Source: Dromiciops gliroides (lineage: Eukaryota; Chordata; Mammalia; Microbiotheria; Microbiotheriidae). Taken from it: a DNA stretch of 64,000 nt. The stretch spans positions 154,350,562 to 154,414,561 of the forward strand of contig NC_057862.1 of assembly GCF_019393635.1 (NCBI RefSeq). The letters are read 5' to 3'. Below are positions 10,918-21,479 of this stretch, piece after piece (positions within the stretch are counted from its first letter, which is position 1; each line of letters opens with the position of its first letter). Both the position numbers and the translations under genes were made by a program. The notes under the pieces are model-generated. The model saw only the letters and a program-made list of their open reading frames with translations. It made no database searches and was not told the DNA's origin.

Positions 10918-11139
10918 CCTGAAAAGGGCTTGGCAAAGTCTCACATCAGAGGTCCTAGTCCTCTTGAAAAGCCCATAAAGCCCAGATTGGACAAGTAGAA
11001 CATGGGGGAAGGGAGATATAGAGTACAGAAATAGTTTATGTGGAGAAAAATACAGGGGTTAATTTGGCGGCAAACTCATTATGAGTGTGATGTGCCTGCT
11101 GGAGGAGTAATGTGATTTTAAGCTGCCTTAATAGGATCA

Positions 11140-11280
11140 GAGGATTAAAGTTGAAAGGGACCTTAGCATCTAATCCAACCCCTTCATTTTACAGATGGGC
11201 TAAGAGAAATTAAGCAACTTCCCTATGGTCACACAGATGGTGAGCAGTGGAGCCAGAATTCAATCACACTGTCCCCGCAC
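11140..11280 (-). repeat. MIR-like fragment
   Basis: 'gatcagaggattaaagttga', 'cccttcattttacagatggg', 'ggtcacacagatggtgagca' in antisense MIR order. Confidence 0.7.
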
Positions 11281-11304
11281 AATGTGGGCAATAGTTCTGA
11301 GTAG

Positions 11305-11670
11305 GGGGAGGCAGTGTTGTGCGGTAGAAAGAGTTTGAGCCTTGTCCCCAGGAGAAATCCTGTTTGTATGATGATGGACAAAGTCATTTCACCTCTCTAT
11401 GCCTCAGTTTCCTCACTTGTAAAAAGAAGATAATAATATTTATCATATTATAACAGCACAGAACAGTTATGTAGGACAAATGAGATGATCAATTAATTAA
11501 TAAGCATTTTTAGAATGACTAAGATGTCAATGCTAGGCATTGTGCTAGGTATGGAGAAACAAAGACAAATAATCAAACTATCCCTGCCCTCAGGGAGCTT
11601 ACATTCTAATAATGTCTATAAAGAGCTTTACAGACTTTAAAATGTTATATAAGTGTCAGCTAGTATTATT
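11305..11670 (+). repeat. MIR-like CORE-SINE split by another repeat
   Basis: Left part runs to about 11490 ('cctcagtttcctcacttgta ... aaatgagatgatcaa'). The tail resumes at about 11617 ('tataaagagctttacagact ... gtcagctagtattatt'). Confidence 0.75.
11500..11616 (+). repeat. ancient interspersed repeat ('aataaacattt' family) inside MIR
   Basis: 'ttaataagcatttttagaat', 'ggcattgtgctaggtatgga', 'ctgccctcagggagcttaca'. It sits between the two halves of the MIR-like element, so it inserted later or by recombination. Confidence 0.6.
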
Positions 11671-11689
11671 TATGGTATTGTATTGAGTT

Positions 11690-11860
11690 TTAAGGGCTCT
11701 ATTTTAAGAGACATTGACAAAGTAGAGAGTGGCTAATATAGGGTGACCAGCATGGCAGAATCTGGAAACCATCTCATATGAGGAGTAACTGATGGAAATG
11801 AGAATACTTGGCCTGGAGAAATCAAGGTTAAGGGGGTAGTTAGTATCTCTCGTCAAGTCA
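11690..11860 (+). repeat. L3/CR1 LINE fragment
   Basis: 'agagacattgacaaagtaga', 'gggtgaccagcatggcagaa', 'acttggcctggagaaatcaa' match the L3 3' region seen at 53640-53900. Confidence 0.6.
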
Positions 11861-11924
11861 ACAAAATTTTATTGAGATCCTACTGGGAATAGTCAACTTT
11901 TGGGCACAGAGAATACATGTAAAA

Positions 11925-12140
11925 CTGGTCTGAAGACTAATTTTCATGAGATCAAAATCTGATCTCAGACACTTAGTAGCTATGTAAGCTTGAGTAAGTC
12001 ACTTAACCCTGTGTGCCTCCTTTTCCTTATCTGTCAAATGAGCTGGAGAAGGAAATGGCAAACTATTCCAGTATTCTTGCCAAGAAAACCCAAATGGGTT
12101 CACAAAGAGTCAAACACAACTGGAAAATGACTCAACAACA
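11925..12140 (+). mobile_element. MAR1-type CORE-SINE
   Basis: Core 'gagtaagtcacttaaccctg', then 'gagctggagaaggaaatggc', 'gccaagaaaacccaaatggg' and 'gactcaacaacaaaag'. Confidence 0.85.
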
Positions 12141-12239
12141 AAAGCCCTTTGGGAACTTATTATCTGGCTGAGGAGAGAGAACACACATAAGAGAAAGATT
12201 GAGCAGTAGTTGAGAATTTAGATTAGCTGCCCAAGACTA

Positions 12240-13090
12240 ATATTCCAAAATGGTATTCCGGAGCAATGCATGGTGGAGTTTTCCATGAATGCTATAGACA
12301 ATTACAATGATTGCCATGGAAGATTGAAAGAAGTGTGGAAATTTATTTTGATTTGGGGACCCTACCTTTGGGCTGAGATTGGAAAGGTCCTCAGGGTCTC
12401 TTCTGTGTGGGAGGGGCTGGTGCCCCTCCCCCTCTGCTTCAGCTGAGCCAGAAAGCCCCATGGGCTGTGCAAGATGCCGGGTCAGACAGCTTCGGGGAAG
12501 AAGCCCTCAGCTCCCTCCGCCCTGAGTGGAGGTATCTGAGAGATGCTGGGCTCTGGCGTGGCCTGTGCTGGGGCCTGTGCTGGGGTGCATGAGGCTCAAG
12601 TGAAGCTCCCCCCCCCCACCAGCCGCAGCCCTGGCTGGCGGATTAGCTTGGTCTGTGGGGGCGCAGGAAGCCCTGAGATTTGAGTGGAGAAAAGAAAGGT
12701 ATATATAGACCTGGGGGTTAGACTTTGGGGGAGGGACAAGAAGAGGTCAAGAGGCTGCTGAGGAGATGGCAAAGGTTGGAGAAGACAGATGGGGCTGCAA
12801 GGATGCAGGAGAAGACGAGAAGGACCAGGAGCAGAGAAAAGAGAGGCCGAAGGGCAGACTGATGGAGCAGACAGACAAAAGGTTGGTGAGAGAGAAACAC
12901 AGGGGTTCAGTGGTGGCAGTAAGGAGAGGAAAGTTAGAAGCAGGGGGATTTACAAAGTGAAAGGGGCTCGGAGTTAGAATAAAGTACCTGGCTGTGCCTG
13001 GTGCCCGCTGGGATGTTTTTGAGGGCACATCCTTCCAAGGCAAAGAGCAGGGGGTGGGACCCCCGGCCCAGGCTACCTTCCACCTGCAAA
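12240..13090. other. unassigned GC-richer block
   Basis: Locally GC-rich with a TATA-like string ('ggtatatatagacctggg') near 12700 and purine-rich DNA at 12725-12960. Several overlapping open frames exist on both strands, but none has a motif, signal peptide or supporting splice pattern. No gene called. Confidence 0.4.
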
Positions 13091-13394
13091 AAAAAAAAAA
13101 ATAAAGTGCCTGAGGGCCCTAAGGCAAGTGGCAGCTAAGGCCCTTATTGTATTAAAGAAGTTCCAAAGAGATGCAGTGGAAAGCGAAGTGCTGCAACACA
13201 GTCAGGTTGTACATTTTATTTCCCTGTATTCTTAATTTTCAATAGTATCTCATAAATAAACTATATTTCTAGACAGATTAACCTGGCGATATTGTACAGG
13301 AAGGATTTGAGAAGGAGAACTGGGAAAGAGGCTCTTCAGTAAGGTATCTGAAATAATCTAAGGGTGGAGAAATATAGGTGTAAGCTAGGATACT

Positions 13395-13530
13395 CTGTCT
13401 AGCAAATCAACACATTTATGGAATGCATACTGTGTATAAGACTGGGTACAGTTCTATGGGAGATACAAAAGTGTAAAACGTATCTATCTCTGCCTTCTGG
13501 GGAAGTTACATAAGCACATGAAGTTTTATC
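13395..13530 (+). repeat. ancient interspersed repeat ('aataaacattt' family), decayed
   Basis: 'caacacatttatggaatgca', 'atactgtgtataagactggg', 'atctctgccttctggggaag' follow the family order. Confidence 0.5.
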
Positions 13531-13689
13531 ATTTCATTTTGGTTTGGACTTGGGGATTTCTTTAGTTTGGGGAATCCTGGGAAGGAAACTCCCTCTACTA
13601 GTGAAGATTTGCAATTTATAGTCTGAGAGTGTTGCCTGGGGGCACTGAGCACTTAACTGATTTGCCCAGGGTTACAGCACCAGTGTCTA

Positions 13690-13997
13690 TCAAAGGTAGT
13701 GCAGTCTCCAAGATCTGGAAAAGCCACTTAAAATTTTTTGGTCCCTCCCTTCATACCAGAGAAGAAGTCTGAATTATTATGATATTAAAAGGTAAAATAT
13801 ATTCAGATAACACACTACCATCCTTATATGTTATGCATTTCTGAGTTTCTAAACTTTTTTTCTGTGTCATCTGCTGGACTTTGTGGGTCATCTGTGGCTT
13901 CCAAACTCCCCCCAAATTACCATTTAGTTTCTTATACCAACCTGTGCTATATAGAAATCGCAATGGGGAAATTTGTGGTGTGGAAGGGATGACTGTA
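13690..13997. mobile_element. Tigger-like non-autonomous DNA transposon, 5' incomplete
   Basis: Aligns with 21573-21928: 'gatctggaaaa', 'ccctcccttcataccagaga', 'gcatttctgagtttctaaac' and 'gaaatcgcaatggggaa'. The right end reads 'ggaagggatgactgta', the inverse of the left terminal repeat of the other copy (TACAGTTATCCCCTCC). Confidence 0.7.
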
Positions 13998-14089
13998 CTT
14001 GAAACCAGTTCTTCCTAACTTCAAGGAGGTTTCCTAACCACAACACCATGCTCTGTCTCTAAAATATGATCTGCAAATAACATCTAAGA

Positions 14090-14460
14090 CGAAATAATGA
14101 GAGAAATATTAAATGATGAATATGATCAGTTTCTAAAACGTGATGTGCTATGGGCTAGGAGAGAGATTCCCAACAAGCAAAAAAGGTCAGGGAAAGCTTT
14201 TTGAAAGACAGTGGCCTTGAAGAATGATAGGATTTAATAGGATGGGAGAAGGAGAAGCATACTCCAGGTGCACAGAAAGACTAATGGTGCTGATATGGAA
14301 CAAATTCCAGTGTGTTGGGCTGGGAGATATGTGGGTTTGGGGGATGTATAATCATTTGACTGGAACAGAGGCTTTGGGAAAATGATAGGTTGGAGCCAGG
14401 ATGATAAGGGTAGGTTGAGGTGAAATTGTATGAGGACTTGAATTGGACATTTAAGAAAAA
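14090..14460 (+). repeat. ancient interspersed repeat ('aataaacattt' family), internal part
   Basis: 'ggaaagctttttgaaagaca', 'gagaaggagaagcatactcc' and 'ggcatatg'-type phrases resemble the internal part of the copy at 5515-6130. Weak assignment. Confidence 0.4.
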
Positions 14461-14524
14461 ATGGTGTCAAATAGGAACAGAAATGAAGGTCAGGATATGA
14501 GAGAGATTATAAACAAGATTCAGC

Positions 14525-14690
14525 CACTGGTAGTGGAGGCAACTTAGAACAATAGAAAGAACCCTGGATTTGGAGACAGAGGACCTGGACTTAAATATTG
14601 ACTTTGCCACTCATTACTTGTGTGGACTCCTGGACTCAATGGCCCATGGGGTCCCTTCTAGCCTTAAATCTATAATCTTATGATCTTGGA
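14525..14690 (+). repeat. MIR-like fragment joined to L3-like end
   Basis: 'gaacaatagaaagaaccctg', 'ggatttggagacagaggacc' is MIR-like; 'ggggtcccttctagccttaa' is typical of a CORE-SINE or L3 3' end. Confidence 0.5.
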
Positions 14691-14846
14691 TTATCTATGG
14701 TTACAGACTAGGGGAGAAGTTGGTATTAAAGATCACTTTGAGCCCAGGTGCTGTGAAAGATAGTGGTAACATTAATAGAAATGGAAATGCAGAGCAGATA
14801 TTGAAAGCAGAAAATGAATTGTTACATATAAGAAAGAATAGACTTG

Positions 14847-14999
14847 GGCAGCCAGGTGCCACAGTGGATAAAACACCAGCCCTGGATTCAGGAGGACCTG
14901 AGTTCAAATCCAACCTCAGACACTTGACACTTACTAGCTGTGTGACCCTGGGCAAGTCACTTAACCCTCATTGCCCTGGGGGGGCGGGGAAGAAAAGAA
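14847..14999 (+). mobile_element. WSINE1-type SINE
   Basis: Sense copy ('gcagccaggtgccacagtgg ... cttaaccctcattgccctgg'). TSD AGAAAGAATAGACTTG (14831-14846) versus AGAAAGAACAGACTTG (15000-15015). Confidence 0.95.
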
Positions 15000-15239
15000 A
15001 GAAAGAACAGACTTGTGAGATGCTGCAGAGGGCAGAACTAGCATTGATTGGTGAATGTCACAGGGAGGTGATTATTGGCTCACTATAAGGAAGAACACTT
15101 CCTTTTTGGTCAGCTTTAGCCTGACTAAAAGAGTAAGCACCCCATTGCTTGAAGTATTCAAGTAAAGGTTGGATGACTACCTCTCGCTACTTCTATAGAT
15201 GGGGTTACAGTATTGGGTGGGTTAGTCTGATTAGGTGAC

Positions 15240-15670
15240 TGTGAGGAAAATGACTGCTACTCAATAATTCTCTCAGTGTCGGTGATGTGTCAAAGGCGTA
15301 TTAATCATTATTTTCCTGAGAATGGGCCACCCAGTGTGCAGCTGGTGGGTGACAAAAAATGGAGGCTCGGAGGCCCCTTTTATCCCCTAATCCCTAACTC
15401 GAAATGGACCCTCCCCTTTCTTATTTTAGCCAATGGGGGAGGTGATAAAGGGACAATTCTTCAATTCCTCCCTTATATGGACACAGCTCAAGAGTGGACC
15501 TAATTGAGACCAGCTCAGGGTTTCCCTGAACCATGCGATTTTGTTTGCTGGAGGTGGGGGAAGGGAGGAGGAGAAGGAGACCTTTTTCCTCAAACGGGTC
15601 TGGAGGAGTATAATTTGAAGGGTGACTCTTATATTCTTATTGAGAGGAGACCAATCCCCATTTCCTCCCA
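15240..15670. mobile_element. solo LTR of an endogenous retrovirus, copy 1
   Basis: A 431-bp element beginning TGTGAGGAAA and ending TTTCCTCCCA, with a perfect 5-bp duplication GTGAC on each side (15235-15239, 15671-15675). A second copy of the same family is at 38018-38674. A CCAAT box ('tagccaatggg', near 15430) followed by a TATA-like 'cccttatatgg' suggests transcription along the + strand. No internal viral genes adjoin it, so it is a solo LTR from recombination. Confidence 0.85.
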
Positions 15671-15675
15671 GTGAC

Positions 15676-16260
15676 CTCAAAGACCCTTCCAACTCTAAAA
15701 TTCCATGATTTTGGAAACCCTAAGATCTCATTACTTTGTCTGTTCTCATTCAGAAAGAGCCAGTCTAACTTAAAAAGGAAAGCCAAGTGTGTGGGTGGGT
15801 TGTTTCTTTTCTTTTGGATGTCTTTAAATGTCAAATTGCAGACCCCAGTTCTTCTTGCATGGTGGTTAGCAAGCAACCCCCTGAGAAGTGGGTTTTGAAT
15901 AGCAATCTTGGCTGGGGCCTGACTACAGCAGGGCCAGCGGATCCTTCCATAATGCATTTCTAATGCACATGTATTTTTATAGAAATGAGATACTTTCCCT
16001 TTCCTCATTATTCCCAACAATATGATATGCTAACGCCAACACATGGTAATCTGTCATGATAGAATCATATTGTTTGGGGGGGGGGTGAAGGTGGGTGGGG
16101 AGAGGAGAGGACGGGTGTTATGTATTTTGTTATAAATACCAAAATAGTCTTAGGAAAAACACCTCCGGACTAGAATGCATCCAAAATACATTTGTTCTAG
16201 ATCTTATTAGGCAGATTGATTACCTTAGCTTTTCCCTTGCTAGAGTGACCCCAGAGGTAG
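15676..16260. other. repeat-poor stretch, candidate conserved non-coding DNA
   Basis: No repeat or gene recognised. Contains AT-rich blocks such as 'ccataatgcatttctaatgc' and 'tgatatgctaacgcc' plus a G run at 16075-16086. Regulatory potential is inferred only from composition and lack of repeats. Confidence 0.3.
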
Positions 16261-16494
16261 GTAGGTAACACTGGAGAGAGGACCAGGCCTGGAGCCAGGA
16301 AGGCTGGAATTCAAATTGGCCTCAGATGACTGAAATGACTGAACAGCAACAACTTTCTGGTGACTCTGGGCAAGTCATTTACTCGCTGTCTGCCTCAGTT
16401 TCCTCAATTGTAAAATAGGGCTAAAAAAAGAATCTACCTCCCAGGGTTGTTGTGAGGATCAAGTGAGATAAGCAAGGTATCTGGCTTATAGTAG

Positions 16495-16496
16495 TT

Positions 16497-16540
<44 letters not shown>

Positions 16541-16541
16541 T
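16495..16541. repeat. (TTTC)n microsatellite in the SINE tail
   Basis: About 11 TTTC units starting within the duplicated target site, so the array grew from the junction of tail and TSD. Confidence 0.95.
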
Positions 16542-16684
16542 ATTTTTTTAGTGAGGCAATTGGGGTTAAGTGACTTGCCTAGGGTCACACAGCTAGTAAG
16601 TGTTAAGTGTCTGAGGCCGGATTTGAACTCAGGTACTCCTGAATCCAGGGCCGGTGCTCTATCCACTGTGCCATCTAGCTGCCC
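16501..16684 (-). mobile_element. WSINE1-type SINE with expanded (TTTC)n tail
   Basis: Inverted SINE; head complement 'catctagctgccc' ends at 16684. TSD ATAGTAGTTTCTT, perfect over 13 bp (16488-16500, 16685-16697). The tail has become a (TTTC)n microsatellite. Confidence 0.95.
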
Positions 16685-16834
16685 ATAGTAGTTTCTTAAT
16701 AAATGCTTCTTCCCTTCCCCTCCTTCTCCCATAGCATCCTGTCATCATGTTTGCCACTTGGTTAATCTTCACTGCAGTCTCACACCCACAACTTGGGAAG
16801 GACTTTTTAGGGGATCCATAGGCTGGAAAAGGAA

Positions 16835-16990
16835 TCTCTCCAATAATTATTGAGCATCTGCTCTGTGCTCAGTCCTGGGCTCCACTTTCTGAAGGATACA
16901 GAGGAAGAAAACACAGTCCCTGACCTGGAGGAGCCTGCAGCCTTGTTGGGGAGACAAAGGTAACACAATCCACACACCACTTAGGACATT
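16835..16990 (+). repeat. ancient interspersed repeat ('aataaacattt' family), partial
   Basis: 'aataattattgagcatctgc', 'tctgtgctcagtcctgggct', 'gtccctgacctggaggagcc'. Confidence 0.5.
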
Positions 16991-17335
16991 ACACATCTAA
17001 GTGTAGAAATGTGTAGAACAGACTGAAAATCTGGTGACTGTGTTTTCTGAAGCAAGAATTAGGACACATGATTTGATGAAGGATATTTCTTTTGCAAAGC
17101 TTTTTTTTTTTTTAATGCCTCAGTTTCTTCACATAAAGATGGACATCTTTGAGGTACCTTTCTGTCAGAGTGGCTGAGAGGAAAAGTGTCTTGGACACAC
17201 CTTAAAGCCCTGTGTAAATGAGTTATTATAATGATACTGGCCTTTCCCAAATGTCAGCTCTGACATTTGTACCTCACAGCTTCCAGCCTGTTCAGCTAGT
17301 CTCATACTGTCCAAGACTGGGGAATCACTGGTTTC

Positions 17336-17680
17336 CCTCTCCTCTCCTCTCCTCTCCTCTCCTCTCCTCTCCTCTCCTCTCCTCTCCTCTCCTCTCCTCT
17401 CCTCTCCTCTCCTCTCCTCTCCTCTCCTCTCCTCTCCTCTCCTCTCCTCTCCTCTCCTCTCCTCTCCTCTCCTCTCCTCTCCTCTCCTCTCCTCTCCTCT
17501 CCTCTCCTCTCCTCTCCTCTCCTCTCCTCTCCTCTCCTCTCCTCTCCTCTCCTCTCCTCTCCTCTCCTCTCCTCTCCTCTCCTCTCCTCTCCTCTCCTCT
17601 CCTCTCCTCTCCTCTCCTCTCCTCTCCTCTCCTCTCCTCTCCTCTCCTCTCCTCTCCTCTCCTCTCCTCTCCTCTCCTCT
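17336..17680. repeat. perfect (CCTCT)n array, 69 copies
   Basis: 345 bases of CCTCT without a single interruption, pyrimidines on + and purines on -. Both strands are open over the array only because the unit lacks stop codons. A pure polypurine tract of this length can adopt triplex (H-DNA) structure. Confidence 0.99.
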
Positions 17681-17684
17681 CCTC

Positions 17685-18175
17685 CTTTCCCCATTCCTCC
17701 TCTTTCTAAATTGGGATTAATAATGAATGTTGATTTTCAAAGATCACTCTACCATTTCATTGATTCATCAGCCTATCTATTGTGTAGCTACAATATCATT
17801 GTGATTACTTGACCCCTCCTAAAGGAAAAGCTGGTTGTCCCCTGTTTGTTTTCAAACACATCATTAGTTCCTAAGTAGCCAGGGTAGATGAATTTCCTGC
17901 CCCAACCCCCTTTTCAGAATTTACAATCATTAACCCCTTCTTATCAGTAGATTGGGTTTAAATGATTTGCTGGATGAACAATTAATCGTTGCAAAGTGCT
18001 GGTGATGGAGAGTGATAAGGTGGGAAGACAGAGAGAATGAGAATTATGCTTAATTTAAGGGAATGATTGGAGTTTGTATTAGGCAACATTCAGTCTTCAT
18101 CAGGTGGCAGAGCCTTGGGACACATGGGTCCAATTCATCCTAGACCTTCAGATCTCTGGCTTTAGAAGCTCTGTG
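17685..18175. other. unassigned sequence
   Basis: No gene or repeat recognised. The AT-rich segment 17930-18060 ('gatgaacaattaatcgttgc') is repeat-free. Confidence 0.35.
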
Positions 18176-18179
18176 GTAG

Positions 18180-18420
18180 GAGGCATGATGGAGGGAGTGG
18201 AGAAAAGCCTGGCTTTGGAGTCAATAGACCTGGGTTTAACTCCTGCCCCAGGTACTTCCTAGATTTCTCACATGGGGTAAGTCACTTAACCTGTCAATGC
18301 TTCACTTTTCTCATCTGTAAAATGGGGATAATAAAACATAGAACTTAGCTCATAAAATTGTTCCTGGAAATTGCTTTGCAGATTTAAAAATGGTACATAA
18401 AAGTGTTAAATTGTTGTGGT
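18180..18420 (+). repeat. MIR-like CORE-SINE
   Basis: 'ggctttggagtcaatagacc', 'ggtaagtcacttaacctgtc', 'ctcatctgtaaaatggggat'. Confidence 0.75.
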
Positions 18421-19217
18421 CACAAAAAGTAAGTTGTTGTGTATGGGGAGACCAGTCAATTTGATCCCTGTCCCAGTCCTTAGAGCACATATGTTATTCC
18501 CTGCCTGGTAGAACTCAAGTAGAAGCTTGTTGAACTGTTTATGGGTGTGAGTAATGAAAGAACCCTTTCCTCTTTAGTGCAAGAATGGGTATCATCTAAT
18601 TATTTTCTATTAGCTAACTCCATGGTGACAAAAAGTCTTTTAATTGACTACTGAGCCAGAATTGATGTGCATACACAAGACTTGAATAGATAAAAATCTT
18701 ATTTTCTTTCCTGGCAGTTTATGAGTGAAGAGGAAGAGGAAATATAAGCTTTCAGTTATAGCATAGGGGTGGGTGGCAGTTGTGGTAGTAGTGGTCTGCT
18801 GCCTCCAGTTATCTACTCTCCCTACCTGGCCACCATGTGGCCGAAAATGCTTGGTGCTGCTGCTGCCTCTTTTTTGGTTGCATTTACCTTTTCTTGAATT
18901 TAGGAGAATGGGTATCAGAGATGATTAGATCAGGTGATGGCCTTGGGAGCTTTGGAAGGTTAGAAGAGGCATCAGAGGTCCAGCATCTGGAATCTATGAC
19001 AGTTTGCTGGTAGCCACAGCAGCTGAGCCTGGCAAGAAGCCAAGCCTGAGGAGTGACCTACTTGATCCAGCCCAGATACTGGTCCCGCATAACAAAAGGA
19101 AGTGACTTGTCCATTGGCTATGGCACATCCACAAGTGAACTGGTGTTGGTGGTGGGGACAATGTTTGTAGCAACCACTTTAATTTTGAGCCTACTTTCTC
19201 CAGGTACTAAGGTGGTA
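18421..19217. other. unassigned sequence with a short membrane-like open frame
   Basis: No named gene. A frame from 19053 continues into the purine repeat; before the repeat it encodes about 50 residues including a hydrophobic run (ELVLVVGTMFVATTLILSLL) that could span a membrane. It opens with GTG and lacks an upstream ATG in frame, and I recognise no family. Most likely chance or a decayed retrocopy. Confidence 0.3.
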
Positions 19218-19361
19218 GAGGAAGAGAAGGAGGAGAAGGAGGAGAAGGAGGAGAAGGAGAAGAAGGAGAAGGAGGAGAAGGAGGAGAAGGAGGAGAAGGA
19301 GAAGAAGGAGAAGGAGGAGAAGGAGAAGAAGGAGAAGGAGGAGAAGGAGAAGAAGGAGGAG
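19218..19361. repeat. GAAGGA/GGAGAA purine-rich simple repeat
   Basis: Imperfect tandem triplets of GAG, GAA, AAG and AGG. It produces Glu/Lys-rich or poly-Leu frames that are not genes. Confidence 0.95.
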
Positions 19362-19834
19362 GACAGCAGCAGCATATGAACTCTGGAGATCCAACCTACT
19401 AATCTGAGTTTGGGTTGAGACATTGAACCTCAGAGTGAGTTACATGCATAAGTTCCTTGATATGTCTGAATATGTATTATTTGTGGTTTCAAGAATGTTG
19501 GACACATTGTATTCATGTTTTTGCAATAATATACCTTGAAAATCTATTTAGATTAATTTTAGTTATGGACAACCCTCATAATTCAGTTCTATGAGTTTAT
19601 CAAAGAAGAAATATTACTGAAAGCTGAGGTGAGACTTCATGGAGATGGTAGTATTTGGCTAAGCCTTGGAGAATGAGTAGAATATGAAACAATTTAGGAG
19701 CATTTCATGAATGGGAAGCAATATGAATAAAGGAAAGGAAGTGATCATAGGCGTGGCATTCAGAAGATGGTGAGGAGACTGCGTGGGCCCCAACAGAGTG
19801 TTCAAGTTGAGGAACAGTAAGAAATGGGAAGATT
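19362..19834. other. mostly unassigned, possible decayed repeat
   Basis: 19620-19830 resembles the internal part of the 'aataaacattt' family ('gggaagcaatatgaataaag', 'gcattcagaagatggtgagg'), weakly. Confidence 0.3.
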
Positions 19835-20000
19835 TAGTTAGGTGGAAAGAACATTTGAACTAGTCAGGAGGTCTGAATTCAAATCTGGACTGTCCTCCCC
19901 ACCCTGTGACTTTACTAAAATTGTTTCTCTCTCTGGACCTCACTTACCCCCTCTCAAAAATTCAGGGGTTGGGCTAAATGCTCTGGAAAGTCTCTTTAGT
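19835..20000 (+). repeat. MIR-like fragment
   Basis: 'ggtctgaattcaaatctgga', 'tctctctggacctcacttac', 'gggttgggctaaatgctctg'. Confidence 0.5.
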
Positions 20001-21134
20001 TCTTGGGGGGAAGAAAAAGAAAAAAGGAGGGAAAGGACCCCAGGCAGAATGCCTACGTTTGGAGGAGTTGGTTTTGTTTTGTTTTGTTTTGCTTCCATTT
20101 TCTGAACAAGGAGAATGATCCAGTCCAGATCTTTGGACTGGAAAAGAGTGAGCAAAAATAGCTAATAAGCTGTTAATACCCAAAGTAATAAGGAGATTTG
20201 AGAGCATGAGTTCAAGTCACTTGAACTAGGAGAAGTATATCTCAAGTTACTCAGAGATGCAGTCTGTGAAAGATCACAATATGGAGAACAGAAGTGCCAT
20301 GGGAGTGGAGAGAGGTAATGTTGTCCCAACTTTCAAAAAAGGGATGAATGTAGTCCGCTCATTATAAGCCAATGAGCTTTTAAAAAATTACTGGCAAAAT
20401 TCTAGATGTATTGTTAAAGGAATGGTTAGTGAATGCCTAGAAAAGGAAGCCAAGCTTGATCATAAAGCACCGGCATAGTTCATCAAGAACAGGTCATGCT
20501 AGACTAACCTCATTTCTTTTTTTGACAGGGTTATTAGATGGTAGATTAGAGGAATGTTATTCTTTACACATATCTTTAGCAAGCCATTTGATAAAATCTC
20601 CCATGTTATTTTTATGGGAAAAAATAGAGAGATGAGGGTTAGATGATGGTACAATTAAGGGTTGTGTGACCGGACTCAAAGAATGGTCATTAATTAAGAG
20701 TTGTTGGCCCACTGCCAACATGGAAGGTAGTCTGGAGTGGAGTGCCCCTAAGGATCTGTCCTTAGTCCCATGCTGTGTAACATTTTCATAAATGACTTGG
20801 ATAATGGCAGAGAAAGCAGCCCTACCACATTTGCAGATGACACAAAGCTGGGAGGAATAGCTGGTGAGCTGGATGACAGCATGTAAAAAAGATCTTAGTA
20901 GACTATAGCATTGGGCCAAGTTGAGTAAGATAAAATTCAATAGAGAAATGTAAAAGCTTATGTTTGCATTTAAAACAACAACAACAAAAATCTGCCTCAC
21001 AAGTATAGAGCTAGAGAGACATGGTTAGATGGCAACTCAACTTTAAAAAAAAACAAACTGAGGCTCTTAGTGGATACCAAGGTCAATATGAGATCACAGG
21101 GTGATATGGCAGCCAAAGTTGCTAATTCGATCTT

Positions 21135-21276
21135 TTTTTTTTTTTCAGGGCAATGAGGGTTAAGTGACTTTCCCAGGGTCACACAGCTAGTATCAAGTGT
21201 CTGAGGCTGTATCTGAACTCAGGTCCTCTTGAATCCAGGGTTGGTGCTTTATCCACTGCGCCACCTAGCTGCCCCT
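21135..21276 (-). mobile_element. WSINE1-type SINE in L3
   Basis: Inverted SINE, TSD GCTAATTCGATCTT (21121-21134) versus GCTAATTCAATCTT (21277-21290). Confidence 0.95.
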
Positions 21277-21479
21277 GCTAATTCAATCTTAAGCAGCAAT
21301 CAGAGCAGCAGGTATGGTGTCAACAAAGAAAGAGAGGAGAGTCTTATTGAATGTCATCCTGGACCAGTGCTGTAGTATCCTGTTGAATTCTGGTTGCCAC
21401 ATTTTAGGAAGAACACTAATAAGCCAAAAAGCATTCAAAGGAGAGAGATCAAGATGGTGACGTGCCTCAAGATTACATC

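Larger units (their letters stand above)
16265..16715 (+). repeat. MIR-like CORE-SINE split by a SINE
   Basis: Left part ends 'gcaaggtatctggcttatag' and the tail resumes at 16685 with 'atagtagtttcttaataaat'. Confidence 0.8.

Noticed and set aside
12237..13043. Possible gene in the GC-richer block, with a TATA-like string
   Set aside because: No frame has a family motif or a consistent exon structure; the TATA-like string alone is not evidence of a promoter.
17218..17709. 163-codon and 130-codon frames on opposite strands
   Set aside because: They are pure translations of the CCTCT array, which has no stop codons in any frame on either strand.
19053..19423. Glu/Lys-rich and poly-Leu/Ser frames
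   Set aside because: Explained by the GAAGGA simple repeat; only the short part before the repeat is worth a look.
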